Source: Flectonema sp. DT1601
Taxonomy: Eukaryota; Euglenozoa; Diplonemea; Diplonemida; Diplonemidae
Length of the DNA stretch: 64,000 bases
NCBI GenBank assembly: GCA_964019425.1
Contig: OZ025800.1
Coordinates: 693,501-757,500, forward strand
Direction: 5' to 3'
The translations under genes were made by a program, and so were the position numbers. Positions 49,976 to 60,754 of the stretch are shown one piece after another. Positions within the stretch are counted from its first letter, which is position 1, and each line of letters begins with the position of its first letter. The notes beneath the pieces were generated by a model. That model was not told the origin of the DNA. It saw only the letters and a list, made by a program, of their open reading frames with translations, and did not search any database.

Positions 49976-51219
49976 GGAGATTGGGGAAAGAGCCTAACGA
50001 AAAATAATGAAAAGAAAAAAAAAAAACCTCATTGCAAGACTTGCCATCGTTTTGTGTGCAAAAGAAATGCAGCCAATCATTCATAATGTCTGCCGAGCAA
50101 AGATTGGATGAAAAAAGTCTCTCGCTACCTGGGCCATAAAGCGTAACAGGGAATGGGGAAAATAAAGAAACTTCCGGTGAGAAAGCCACCGCAACAGCGC
50201 AAGGGAACAAAAAAAGAATGAATTGACAAAGAAAACAAGGTAACCAGAATATTACTTCCTTTTTGGTGCGTCTTTGTGACAGCAATCTCTGGACGCGCAG
50301 GATAAAAAAGCAATTCTGGATACCGGGTGAGAGAAGCCTGTTTAAGGTATCCGAGATATTATTGTTACCTTTCACTGGGATGTAAAAAAACACAGGATCA
50401 CATCAAAGACGGGGCAGATTTTCAAGAACCCCCTGTCTTATCTTATTTAATGTTGTCTATTACATTTTTTTTCTTTTTTCTTTTTTTTCCCTCTTAAAAT
50501 TTTCTTTGCTCTCGTTATCATCAAAAAACAAAAAAACTCGCAATTCAGGAACAGTACACGTCCATAACTGCGGATAGCCACCGTGTTGAAGTAGTAGTAC
50601 TCAAATGGGAAGGCAAATAAAAAAGAAGAAGAAAATGGTATTCGAGACTGGGGTAACTTTGTTATGCGAGCTGCTTGCCTCTTGGCCTAGCACAGCCTCC
50701 TAAACATGGGTGAGTTTTCCAGAAAATATCAGGAAGGCAGGCACCACACCTGCCTCCTGGTCACCGTCAGCGGATTACTTCACCAAAGGAAAGACGCAAA
50801 AGCGATTGAATCAAAGAAAAAGTGGGAAAAAGGAATGAAGAAGTGCATCTGCCTTAAGAATATTCCCCGATATCGAAGCGTCTTAGACGCATGCAAGCAG
50901 AAGCGACCTTAACAATAAGAAAACTAAGCTGGAAAACCTTCTGCATCCTCCAACGGAAGACACTAAAGTTCAACAACAGAGTGGCATGGGCGGGAATGCG
51001 TCTACCGCGGTAAAAGGAAAACTTAAAAAAAGAAGGAAAAAAAAAAGAAAGAAAATATATATCACGGTGAAAAGATAAAATAACACTAGCTCCTTTACTT
51101 TTTTTTTTTCGCTTTTTCGCAAGCCATCAGAAAAAGGGGGAAAAAAAACAAAACTTTTCTTTTTTTTTTCTCTCTTGCAGGTTGAATCAAGAGGCGGGTG
51201 GGGATCGACTTGTTCACCC

Positions 51220-51414
51220 CTAAAAAACATAACGCAGTCGCACAAAGAGATTAAAAATAAATAACACTACAAGTAATTCTGCTAAGAAAAAATAAACAGG
51301 TTCGTCCGCGTACGACTTCACAATCAATAACAAAGCTACTAAAGTAGATACCAATAGAAATCCTCGACTGTCATGTCTTCGATCGTACATGTAGACGGAA
51401 CACGTGAAGGCCAT
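51220..51414 (-). CDS. Possible small two-helix membrane protein
   Basis: A 64-codon frame begins MAFTCSVYMYDRRHDSRGF and has two hydrophobic helices (LLVSTLVALLLIV and YFFLAELLVVLFIFNLFV) separated by KSYADEP. Codon choice is mixed as in the real genes. The nearest acceptor-like sequence (ACCGTCAG) is about 70 nt upstream of the ATG across homopolymers. It may be a real small protein, an exon, or chance. Confidence 0.25.
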   Translation of the reverse strand: MAFTCSVYMYDRRHDSRGFLLVSTLVALLLIVKSYADEPVYFFLAELLVVLFIFNLFVRLRYVF

Positions 51415-53311
51415 CGTTTTGTTTAATTAGAAATTGGGGAGCGTGGGGGAAAAAAAAAAATCTTTTTTTTTTTTTTTTTTTTGCCTGACGGTAATTGGTC
51501 GCCAAAAAAAAAAAAAAAATAACCCCCCGGCCGAAAGTAAAAATAAATAAATAAATAAAAATAAAGAAAAGACAAATCCCTGCAGCATCAGAGCCAATTA
51601 ACTATTCCTTCCCAGAGTAATTTCACTCAAGGAGGAAGCGTTGTTGAAAAGCTTAACACAGAATCCATTCATATCCGTCTCAGCATACTTCAACACAATG
51701 TCTCACTGCAACAACTATGTTAATTTGAGGTAGAGAATTCAGCACTAAGCCAGTTCGGCTGCATACGATCACACGAGACATGTATGCTACCTAACTTCAC
51801 TTTTTTGGAGACAAAAACAGCAGGAAAACGGTTTTGTCTTCCAACTACTTTTATCGTTCAAAACGCTTTTTTCTCAAAATAAAAAAAAAAAAATAATAAT
51901 AATAAAAAAAGAAAACAAAAAAGACGGCGAAAATATCAATACAAGGATCGAACTTTGCACCAATTTTTTCCGAAGAAAAAAGTAAGAAAATTTACCGACG
52001 GGTTTTTTTTTTTTTTTTTTTTTTTTAAAAGAGGTGGGGGCAGAGGAAGGAAAAAGTAACCGAATGACATAAAACCTAATCAAAGGACACAAATCATGTT
52101 GATCGGCACAAGCTGCAATTCACAGTAATCATAGCATACCAGTATATAAATGACTACTGGTGTACCTGTTGCTCGCACAACAAAGAAAAGACAAAGTATT
52201 ATGTTAGACTTTCTCTTTAATAAATTGAATGCCGGAAACAGAACTCAAATCACATTCCCATAGAACTGATGATGTGATTCCAGACACACTTTGGACTGAG
52301 TACTATCGACGTAATATGTTTTATTGGTTGCGACTTTCGACAGGTACGATTCTCGGGTGTAGTCAAGAATGCCTGCCCTCATAGTTAAGTAGAAAAAGTA
52401 TCTGCATTTTTAAACAGCGCCACGGTACCTTCAAGGCTTCCGAAAGCACTACACCGATCTGTTTGATTTTTTTTTTGGTGTCGTGAGCTCAACTATTGAT
52501 CACGGTAGATTGTTTATAACATTTTGTTATAAAGAAACGTAGATTCAGACAAGCTCGTATCCGATTCTCACGTTGCAGATTTTTTCCTATTCAGTTGGGT
52601 GATCAACTCTACCATAAACGTACTTGGCTTCGGGCAAGCATGCTTACAGGTACTCGCTTACCTGATAATCATGCCTTATTCTTTTTTTTTTTTTTTTTTG
52701 ATTGAAATTGTTTTTCTCATCGCAAGGAAAAATATGCGCCGATGTAAAATAGGGTTCTTTATTATTTTTGTTTTTCTTTAAATTCTTTATTGTTTCCTTT
52801 CAGTCTGGGTCTTCGTTTTCTTTTTTTTTTTTTTTTTTTTTAAATGAGGAAAAAGGGACGAAACAAAAAGGTTACAGACCAGGCCACTTAAAAATTGGGG
52901 ATTGGGAGGGCCGATGCTTGCAGAGACACGGAAATAAATCCTAAACTCTCTTTGCTATCTTATGGACGAAAAATTCCAAGGAGGCAAGACTGGGAATGGG
53001 ACGCCAGTGATAATTGTAATTACAGCAGACGAAGGATGTAAACACAACAGCTGCCCAGAAACAATTGCTTTTTTTTTAATAGATTTTTTCTTTTTTTTTT
53101 AAATTCCTTCCCCCCACCCAAATTTAGTTATCTTTTTTGATTGCACAGCTATCGCCGAACCTACCTACTAAGTCGTCCGATAAGGGTAAGCAAGTCAGTC
53201 GCTACCCGCTGCCTGTTGGTTAGCCAGAGAAGACCAAAGGCCTTTTGCTCGAGTCTGAAGTGTGTTCTCCAGTTTCTTCGCAATCACCCACACGCATTAT
53301 AAAAACATCGC

Positions 53312-54238
53312 TCACGATTCAGTCATAGCAGACGGATCTCCTCTCGGTGACGACACTGAATGAGGTAGCGCTGGTGGAGCTTCCTCGGGTCCTCCCAAAC
53401 TTAGTCTTTGAATATCAAACTCCGTTAAAAACCACGGGTCTCTTACAATCTCATCCAGGGTTATTCTCTTGACTGGTTCTCTTTGAAGCGTTCCTCTAAT
53501 TAGATTTGCCTGTTCTTTTGTAAATGTCGACGGCATTTCATAAGAACCAGCAAGGATCTTAGCCAACAGCTCGCTCACTGTTGAGTCATGAAAAGGAAGG
53601 AATCCAGCAAGCATGACATATAGAATAACTCCACATGACCACACGTCTGCAGTAAACCCATTGTAACCTTCTTCGTCCAGAATCTCTGGTGCAACATAGT
53701 TAGGAGTACCACACACAGTTTGTAATTGCATGCTGTTTGGAACTTGTCCCGAAACAGTTGTTTTTTGAACATTCGACAGGCCAAAGTCTGATATCTTGAG
53801 TCCAGTTTCGCTAATTAAAATGTTTTCCGGTTTCAAATCTCTGTGGGCTACTCCCTTGTGGTGTACATACCTAACTCCACAGATCAGATCGTGGAAGTAT
53901 TTTCTTGCTTGTGTTTCTCCGATGCCTCCTTTCTTAACAATCTTATTAAACAATTCACCACCCTGAACAAGTTCCATTACTAAGTAAACATTGTTAGCAG
54001 TCTGAAGAGCGTCGATTGACTTTACTACATTAGGATGTTCCAGGCTCTGCATAATTGCAATTTCTCTGAAGAGTTGCGTTGTGGACCTGCTGTCCTTTAC
54101 GAGAAGATCTTTCTTTATTATTTTTACAGCTACCGGTGCTCCAGTTTCTTGATTTACTCCCCTACGCACCTCTGCGTAAGTTCCCTTTCCTAGTAGTCCA
54201 TCTGGGAGGATTTTAAAATTTCCTATTGTTTTACCCAT
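53312..54238 (-). CDS. SNF1/CAMKL-type serine/threonine kinase
   Basis: A compact 308-aa kinase. Motifs: glycine loop LGKGTYAEVRRG, VAVKIIKK, HRDLKPENIL, DFGLSN, activation segment ending CGTPNYVAPE, and DVWSCGVILYVMLAGFLPF, typical of the SNF1/AMPK, SnRK3 and CHK1-like branch. After the kinase fold there are only about 35 residues (GGPEEAPPALPHS), without a UBA, NAF/FISL or KA1 domain, so regulation through those modules is absent. A 22-residue stretch (VQKTTVSGQVPNSMQ) lengthens the activation loop. Acceptor TTTCTACACAG lies 15 nt before the ATG (AG at 54254). Confidence 0.92.
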   Translation of the reverse strand: MGKTIGNFKILPDGLLGKGTYAEVRRGVNQETGAPVAVKIIKKDLLVKDSRSTTQLFREIAIMQSLEHPNVVKSIDALQTANNVYLVMELVQGGELFNKIVKKGGIGETQARKYFHDLICGVRYVHHKGVAHRDLKPENILISETGLKISDFGLSNVQKTTVSGQVPNSMQLQTVCGTPNYVAPEILDEEGYNGFTADVWSCGVILYVMLAGFLPFHDSTVSELLAKILAGSYEMPSTFTKEQANLIRGTLQREPVKRITLDEIVRDPWFLTEFDIQRLSLGGPEEAPPALPHSVSSPRGDPSAMTES

Positions 54239-54758
54239 TTTCTAGACCAACACCTGTGTAGAAATATTTCGTTAAGGTTCGTTATACTAACTTGATAAAG
54301 TGTTTTGGTCCCAGGCTGCAACGCTCATGTATAAATAATGATGTATTAATCACAAATGAAGATCAGAGTATGAGAAACAGTAACACATAAAAGTCACACT
54401 AATGAAACGAAACTAATGTTTGTAAAATTGCAGCCGCTACTCGGCAACACTAAGTTAGAGAAAAAAAGGAAACGGGGCCAACATGATTACTAACTTGCTG
54501 TTGGATTGTAGAGAAGCTTTCCCGCAATGACGTCCGGCTATTCTCTTTCTTCGTCTTCGCAAAAAAAAAAAGTTCGGAACTTTTTTTTTTTCACTATTTG
54601 CGTTTCTCCAACATCTGTCTTCCCGAGTCACAAATGTTCCACAAAAATAACACCCCCCCGAAGACATCCGCGTGAGACAAGTACAAAAACAACTCAAACT
54701 AGTATTGTTATTTTATACTACGTCACGGCGGTGAGGTTTTTAGACGAGCCTCCCTCGC
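54239..54758 (-). other. Spacer between DCP2 and kinase genes
   Basis: It holds the kinase leader and acceptor at 54254 and an A/T pair of homopolymers near 54559-54590. The plus-strand frame 54527-54829 overlaps the last DCP2 exon and is a shadow. Confidence 0.5.
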
Positions 54759-56588
54759 TTAGTTATTTCTCTCAAACTCTTGCAGAATCTTTGCGAAGTC
54801 CGCTGCGAGCTTCTTTCTCACAGCGCTGACACGTGCCGCACTCTTCTCTGGGAGAGGCAGTGCGGGGTTGTTGCATGAAGGCCATCTGTTTGTTATTAAT
54901 ACCAAAAGGACTACAACTACTCTGTGAGAGGAACCTAAACATACCTATCACTTAATCCTGTCTGTGTCATGATTGATATTCTACTTTGCTCATAATTGAG
55001 TAGAGGTGATGGGATTTCCTTAACTTCGACTGCTGGCCCTCCGAGGTTTCCGCCAGATTTCTGTAGTTGAAATAGTTTCTTCTATTTTCTTAAACTAACT
55101 TAATAATACTAAATAGCTAAAGACACATACCAGATGTTGAACTACCTCACCCAATTCCTTTGCAATTCCTTTCATGAACAACGCAGCTGTTTCATACTCA
55201 AGAGGTGGTCTTGTCCTACTCGTCAACATCGCACCAGACTGTTTGACTATGGTATCAACGTATGGCATGCTTGAAAGTGGTCTCCAAGCTGTGAGACCTT
55301 CCTTAAGAACAACATCAGAGTCAGAAATCTGTTTTTTTTTTTTTTTTTTTTTTTTTAGTATGAGATGTTTATGAATAACAATCACAACAACACCAATGCA
55401 ATAAGAGATAATAGAAATACACACCTGAGCAACAATATAAAGGGTCTGTGTCTGAGTTACTATCGATCTGTCTATTTCAATAGAAACCTTCTTAGCACGA
55501 GGCATGGCAGGTTCCATCCAGAATCCAGTCTCCGACTGCACAGAACGGATAGCAGCCTCTTCTGGGGTCTCTCCCTTGTTGAGTTTAGTCTTCGGAAAGG
55601 TCCATCCATTCGGGCAAAGAGTATTGCGAACCATTAGTAGATGTGTCATTTTATCATTCACTAACACTCCTCCAGCAACCGGTTGAGACATTTTGAACTC
55701 ACACAGTTTTCGGTGAAATAAGATTGCGACCTTCTTTTTGTTAACTTCATCCTTTTCATTATCAAGTCCTCCCATTGGAGGGGAGTCATCTGGCCATAAG
55801 TTGCACAGAGTTGGTTCTCTTTTTAATACTTCAACGGTAAAATCTTTAAGAAGTCCGCGTTCAAATTTTGGTAGTTGAGAGTTAGATGACAGCTCATCGA
55901 GGTATTGCCAAAAAGCTTTCTCAATTTGAATCATGGCACCCTCAATAGTGTCACGTGTGTCTGGAGGAGCCTTTCTAATATGAATATCAATAAGTTTTTG
56001 TAAGACTTGATCCAACAAATTTAGTTGTTGCTGCTGTTGCTGTTGCTGCTGTTTCTGCTGCTGTTCAGCATGTCTTCTTTCTGGAGTACCTCCTCCTCCC
56101 ATCGGGGTACCTGTTGAATGTACTTTACCACAGCCCTGACATTGTATGTTCTTTTGATATTTCTGAACTCTCATATTATTACCACAATGTGAGCATGGTA
56201 CAACCCTCCATTGTGAATTCGATGTTGGAGTGCTTGTTGGTGAGTTTCCACGGCGATCAGTTGACTGACGGCGTTGGTTACCTGGAGTGTTTCTACCACC
56301 TGATGTTTATTATTTATAATTAACATCAGAATTAAAAAGTCTACATCAAAATAAACACATACCTGGTTGGTGAGGAAACGACGTCACTGGACCAGAATGA
56401 TCAACTTCTTGTGGTGATCTTGATGATGGACTTGGTCTCATCTTCCCTGGTGTTGTTGTAATCTTTCCTTGAGTTGCAAATTGAGAAAGGAAATCTTGAA
56501 CATGCTGTTGAGTACCTTCTCTTCTCACACCCCCTTGCACAGGGCTATCACGTCTGCGACTATTCGCAAAAAGTTGGTCCATCGACAT
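54759..56588 (-). CDS. DCP2: mRNA-decapping enzyme DCP2 with N-terminal zinc ribbon
   Basis: Removes the 5' cap before mRNA decay. Five exons, 513 aa: 56363-56588, 55425-56299, 55131-55328, 54945-55060, 54759-54885; introns 63, 96, 70 and 59 nt. Order: disordered Arg/Pro/Ser N-terminus, zinc ribbon with two Cys pairs (VVPCSHCGNN, IQCQGCGKVH), a Gln run, the DCP2 box A region (LDQVLQKLIDIHIRKAP, AFWQYLDELS), then the Nudix fold (VPVAGG-like start, LVNDKMTHLLMVRN, GWTFPKTKLNKGETPEEAA, IRSVQSETGF) with Nudix-box residues G, EE and E; box B-like ETAALFMKGIAKELGEVV follows. Without the last intron the protein would end DRYV; the spliced tail ends ILQEFERNN. The zinc ribbon is unusual. Acceptor AATAAATAG lies 14 nt before the ATG (AG at 56603). 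Confidence 0.88.
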
Positions 56589-58108
56589 TTTTGTAATTGT
56601 GACTATTTATTAATAATAAAAAAAAGGAAAGTAAGTAACATCATTTTTTACTGCAAATAATTTTTACTAACAATGTGTCATCAATCCGTGTCGATTTCAT
56701 TCATTTTACTGACGGAACGAAAAAAAAGAAGAGGAATGAAATTACTATTCCCACTTTGTACAATAAACGGTACACATCTGGTGAATGTCTTCTCTTTCTG
56801 GTAGACATTTATTTATTAGGAGCAAGTGGGTTCAGGGATGGGATAAGATGCAGTGTCTCCACCGCATAGTATTATTGTAAGGCGTTGAGAAGTAAAAGCA
56901 TTGCACAAGTGGATCCGCTTTGTGGAGAATGATTTACTTTTATACTCAATCGCTCATACCGTTATTAAAAGATTTTACTATTCTATTTGTAGTTCCGCAT
57001 GCAGAAGACGAGAAGACGCAAAGCCAAGGGGAGAGCCCCTTAAAAAGTCTCGCCTCCCAAGAAGATCCAATTCGAAAAGCAATTACACTTGAAAGAGTAT
57101 ATATAATGTAATTGTGCCTCTATTTTTTTTTCTCATACATATTCATCTTTGTTGTTTTTTTTTTTTTTTCCCCCTGCTCCTTTTTTTTTTTAAACTCTTA
57201 TAATTTCAAAAAACAAAAAACAAAAAGGGTACACGAGTAAGTTACCACTTGCTCGTATAACTTGCTCGTTTTCTAATACTACTGTTTCCTTGTGAATTCT
57301 GTTAGCAAGGTTTTGCGTTTGTATTTCAAAAGAAGCATGTTCCCGAGATTATTAAAAAAAAAATAATAATAATAAAATTAATCATACCTGTATTCCATTA
57401 GTTTAGTGAGTTGGTAACTTTAAAGAGGTCAAGACATAAAAGGTTTTTCCCCTTTATATTAAAAATTGGAATTTCCCTATGTAAGGGAGAGGTATGATAT
57501 TACAAAAGAAAAAATCCACTTGCGGAAAACCAAACAATCTCTGACAGGCAATTGTTGCTTCTGAGGCCAGACAAATTAAAAAAAAACGACTAAGTTAGTT
57601 ACAACTATAAAAAAAAAAATTTTAAAAAATAGATGAAGGAAGAACAAACAAAACACAACTCTGCCCGTACAAAAATCATTTTTTGTTTTTTTTTTTTTTT
57701 TTCCAACAAGTTCAAAAAGAGTTAAAAAGGTGCTAACTTTAACTGGAAGCTACTTTGCTCAACCACAACCCCCCCTTTTTTAATAAATATTAATCTGCCC
57801 GTACGAGTACGCAAAGTAATGCAAATAATTACGAACAAAAACAAAAAAACCTAACCTTGTCTTTTCAATGCGAACAAAGCGAGCATCATAAAGTTGAAGC
57901 ATAGGCTTTGAGAATAACTGATTGTCTGTACATTCCATGGTCAGTAGAATACCTTGAAGGGCTGCTTGCCTTACGCAAGCAGTGTGTTAGAAAAGAAAAA
58001 GAAATCAAATAAATGCCGCTCGTGAGACAAACAAAGTCACTGCAGTTCCAAGTCTCTGTAACTGCGCACATCAAGCATGGCCAGAAGTCAAATAGAAGGC
58101 CAGTACAT
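56589..58108 (-). other. 1.5 kb spacer between formin and DCP2 genes
   Basis: It contains a perfect 6-bp hairpin AAGGGG/CCCCTT near 57027-57042 in a GC-richer patch, T-runs near 57156-57170 and 57684-57702, and A-runs. The plus-strand frames at 56675-57111 lack recognisable domains. No supported gene. Confidence 0.5.
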
Positions 58109-60572
58109 TTAGAGCATGTCAAGAAGCTCTTCCTTCTTTTTTTTGATTGTAGTTGCACCCAACTGCTGAGAAGAACTCAACTGCTGAGAAGATGATGCTG
58201 GTGCTGGTGCCGGAGCTGGTGCTGCTGGAGGAGCTCTCCTTTGAACCTGAGCCTGAGAAGTCTTAAAGCGAGGTCCTCCCGTGCTTGGTCTTGCCGCAGC
58301 GGAAGGTTTCTCTTTCTTAGACTTCACTGCCGGAGACGAACGCGGACGACTTAATTTAGCAACAATTTTCGAGTGTGACTTGCCGTACAATTCACAGAAC
58401 TGCTGTAGCGCTGCTAACCATTTTGGTGCCTCACCAACTGCTGCAGACTTGGCAGGTTCTCCAAAGTAACAAAGCATCTTTACTAATAATTTCTTTACTT
58501 CATCATAACGCTTCGATAAACTTTCCATACGTGGAGACCATATTGACATCTGTCCTGTCATAACTTGTTTCAGTCTTGCGTCACTACTGTCAGAAGTAGC
58601 AGCCTTCTTCATGAGGTTGTAACCAGCGCACAGTGAACGATACTCACCCTCCATGATGTGAATGTCTACTATTGAGGCAGCTTTAATTGGAGACAAGTCT
58701 TCCAAGAATTCTATCAGTTCAGGGTTAGATTTATGAACATATGAAACAGTCCAGTCGAGGAATGTTCCAGACGGGCTGCGGACATTTTGCATTTTCAACA
58801 AGTCAGCCACTCGGATACCTTTCGCTTGTCTCTCATTCAAATGGTTTAATAACGTGAGAACAACGCTAAGAAGTTTCTTAAAGTTGTCGGATGTTGTGGC
58901 GGCGGCGCACCCCCTTTCGTAAGCTGTTATTTTATCATTTACAATGTTGTAGTTTTCACCAAAAGTGATCTGTGCATTCCAAATCTTTAACCGACTTTCA
59001 AAACCTGGACACTTACTAACTGCGAAGAAGAACTGCACTACCTTTGAGCTGTCAAATAATTCCTCAGGTGTTAGCGAGGATACTGCCTTCAGTTCTTCTG
59101 CTGTTGGGCAGTTCTGAAGCAGCCCTTCGATGGTACGCTCGTCAATACGTTCAGCGTTTGAATCCAACTCAACAACAGACTTCACCAGATACTCAGGTGA
59201 TGCTTTCACGTACGACAAGAACAACGCAACCAAGTGCTCTCTCTTCCCGTCAATAGGACTCTTCTTAACTGGTTTCTTGTCGCTTACTGCAACGGTGGTA
59301 GACTTCTTCTTGTCAGGTTTCTTAAAGTCTGCCAACAGCAGGGCAGCATCATCCTCTCCGAAGGTGTGATCAGCCTCAGCGAAGACTGTTCCGTCCTGAT
59401 TTTCAACTTCGCTTATGGCCATCAGCTGTCTTTTTGGTTTCATTCCACCAGGACCCGGTGGTGGTGGAGGACCAGGTGGTGGAGGAGGTGCCTTACCACC
59501 AGGCGGAGGTGGTGGAGCACCTGGAGCACCTGGTGGCTTTGGTGGTGCAGGAGCCCCAGGGACGCCAGGTGGTGGTGGTGGCTTAGGCGCACCAGGTGCT
59601 GGTGGTGGCGGCGGTGCACCAGGTGCTGGTGGAGGAGGAGGTGATCCATGTTGTTGAGTAGTATCAGAGTCTGATTTACGAGCAGCGATCATTGCAGCCA
59701 CTCCAGCAACACCAGTTCCACCCCCATCTACTCCTGAAGGTCGAACATTACCAAAGTCATCCCATGCTCTCTTTGATCTATCTTTTGGTACGATTGTAAA
59801 GAATGCTTCATCGTGATGTGGAATCTCGAATGGAGCATCCTCATGAGTGATAGTTGGGACTGCAGATCTAAATGCTGCGAGGGTTGCCTGGGGACTCATT
59901 ACTTTCTTTTTAGCGGCACTCCACTTTGAACCCTTAGGTGTCTTAGTGTTTTCTTCTTCTGGTTCAGAGTCTATTTCAGATTCATCTGCAGATTCATAAT
60001 CAGTACCGCATGTGGTTTGGAGTAGGAACATAATTGCTTCTTTTCGTCTACCGTCTGTGAAGGCGAGAGCATCTTCTACGTCTGTAATAGGTAAATGGCT
60101 GAAAAGATCTCTTCTAATTTCCTCGGCTTCACCAACCATCTTCATTCTCTCTTTTGCTGCCTCTTCCTTTGAGAGTCTAATCGCTAAGTCGATATCACTT
60201 GGACGGCGATCTGTACTGCTTGGCTTTCTTGTACTGCTGTACATGGCTTTAGCTTCAGACACTTTCCAACCAGCTCTTTCCAAATACTTGGCCGCGTCCT
60301 GACAAGAAATTTCACTATATTTGTCTCTGAATAGTTTGATGGCTTCATTTTGATCTTTTTGCATCTCATTCAGCTTCTCACGTGTGCTGATGACATCTCC
60401 ATCCATAGAATTGTACTGTTTTGCGTTTGATAGGTTGATTATTATTCATACTAATAATAATCGAATAAAATAGTACAAATAAACATACCACATGTTCGAC
60501 AATGAGCGGGTCAATGAGCCAGAACTGCGCCTGAAAGTTCTTTATTTTTGTCGCTGTTTTCGTAGCCGACAT
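58109..60572 (-). CDS. Formin (FH1-FH2) with UBA-like N-terminal segments
   Basis: Nucleates and elongates unbranched actin filaments. Exon 1 (60489-60572) codes MSATKTATKIKNFQAQFWLI... and joins in frame across a 73-nt intron to exon 2 (58109-60415); total 796 aa. Residues about 45-80 (KYSEISCQDAAKYLERAGW) and about 145-185 (LPITDVEDALAFTDGRRKE) look like UBA/CUE-type three-helix segments. The FH1 region (about 283-353) is a Pro/Gly run with many PPPPP stretches for profilin. FH2 (about 385-720) shows LLQNCPTAEELKAVSSL, SKCPGFESRLKIWNAQITF, LTLLNHLNERQAKGIRV and LKMQNVRSPSGTFLDW, matching the family GNxLNxGxxRGxAxGFxLxxLxKLxDxKS. The tail is Ala/Pro/Gln-rich and ends KKKKEELLDML. No GBD/FH3 or PTEN-like domain is present. 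Acceptor TTCATCGCAG lies 13 nt before the ATG (AG at 60586). Confidence 0.88.
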
Positions 60573-60754
60573 CTTGTTGTGCCTCCTGCGATGAATAATA
60601 ATTATTACATAAGAAGGTAAAGCAAATTATGAGAGCGATAATTTTATAAAGCTGATAAAACACGATACTACAATCAAAGACCTCGTCGGTACGATGTAAT
60701 TGACTCTTCTAAAAATGATATTTAGGAAAGGCATTCATTCAGTCTATAAATATA

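Larger units (their letters stand above)
49270..53311 (-). other. 4 kb spacer, longest gene-poor stretch of the window
   Basis: Apart from one doubtful small ORF there is no supported gene. It has A/T runs (49609-49627, 51465-51482, 52007-52026, 52681-52699, 52821-52840), a dispersed repeat copy at 49835-49975, a GC-richer block at about 50640-50900 with a 7-bp hairpin (AGGCAGG, 7-nt loop, CCTGCCT near 50734-50754), and another GC-richer block at about 53140-53290. The 177-codon frame 49860-50393 spans the dispersed repeat and is rejected. Confidence 0.5.

Noticed and set aside
49860-50393. Minus-strand frame of 177 codons
   Set aside because: Phe/Ser-rich, no domain, spans a dispersed spacer repeat and homopolymers, and lacks a T-rich acceptor before its ATG.
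50706-50912. Plus-strand frame of 68 codons with a hairpin inside
   Set aside because: Lys-rich without a domain; the hairpin AGGCAGG/CCTGCCT is short enough to be chance.
57027-57042. Hairpin AAGGGG/CCCCTT as a terminator
   Set aside because: Bacterial-type terminators are not expected in a nuclear genome, and the position is in mid-spacer.
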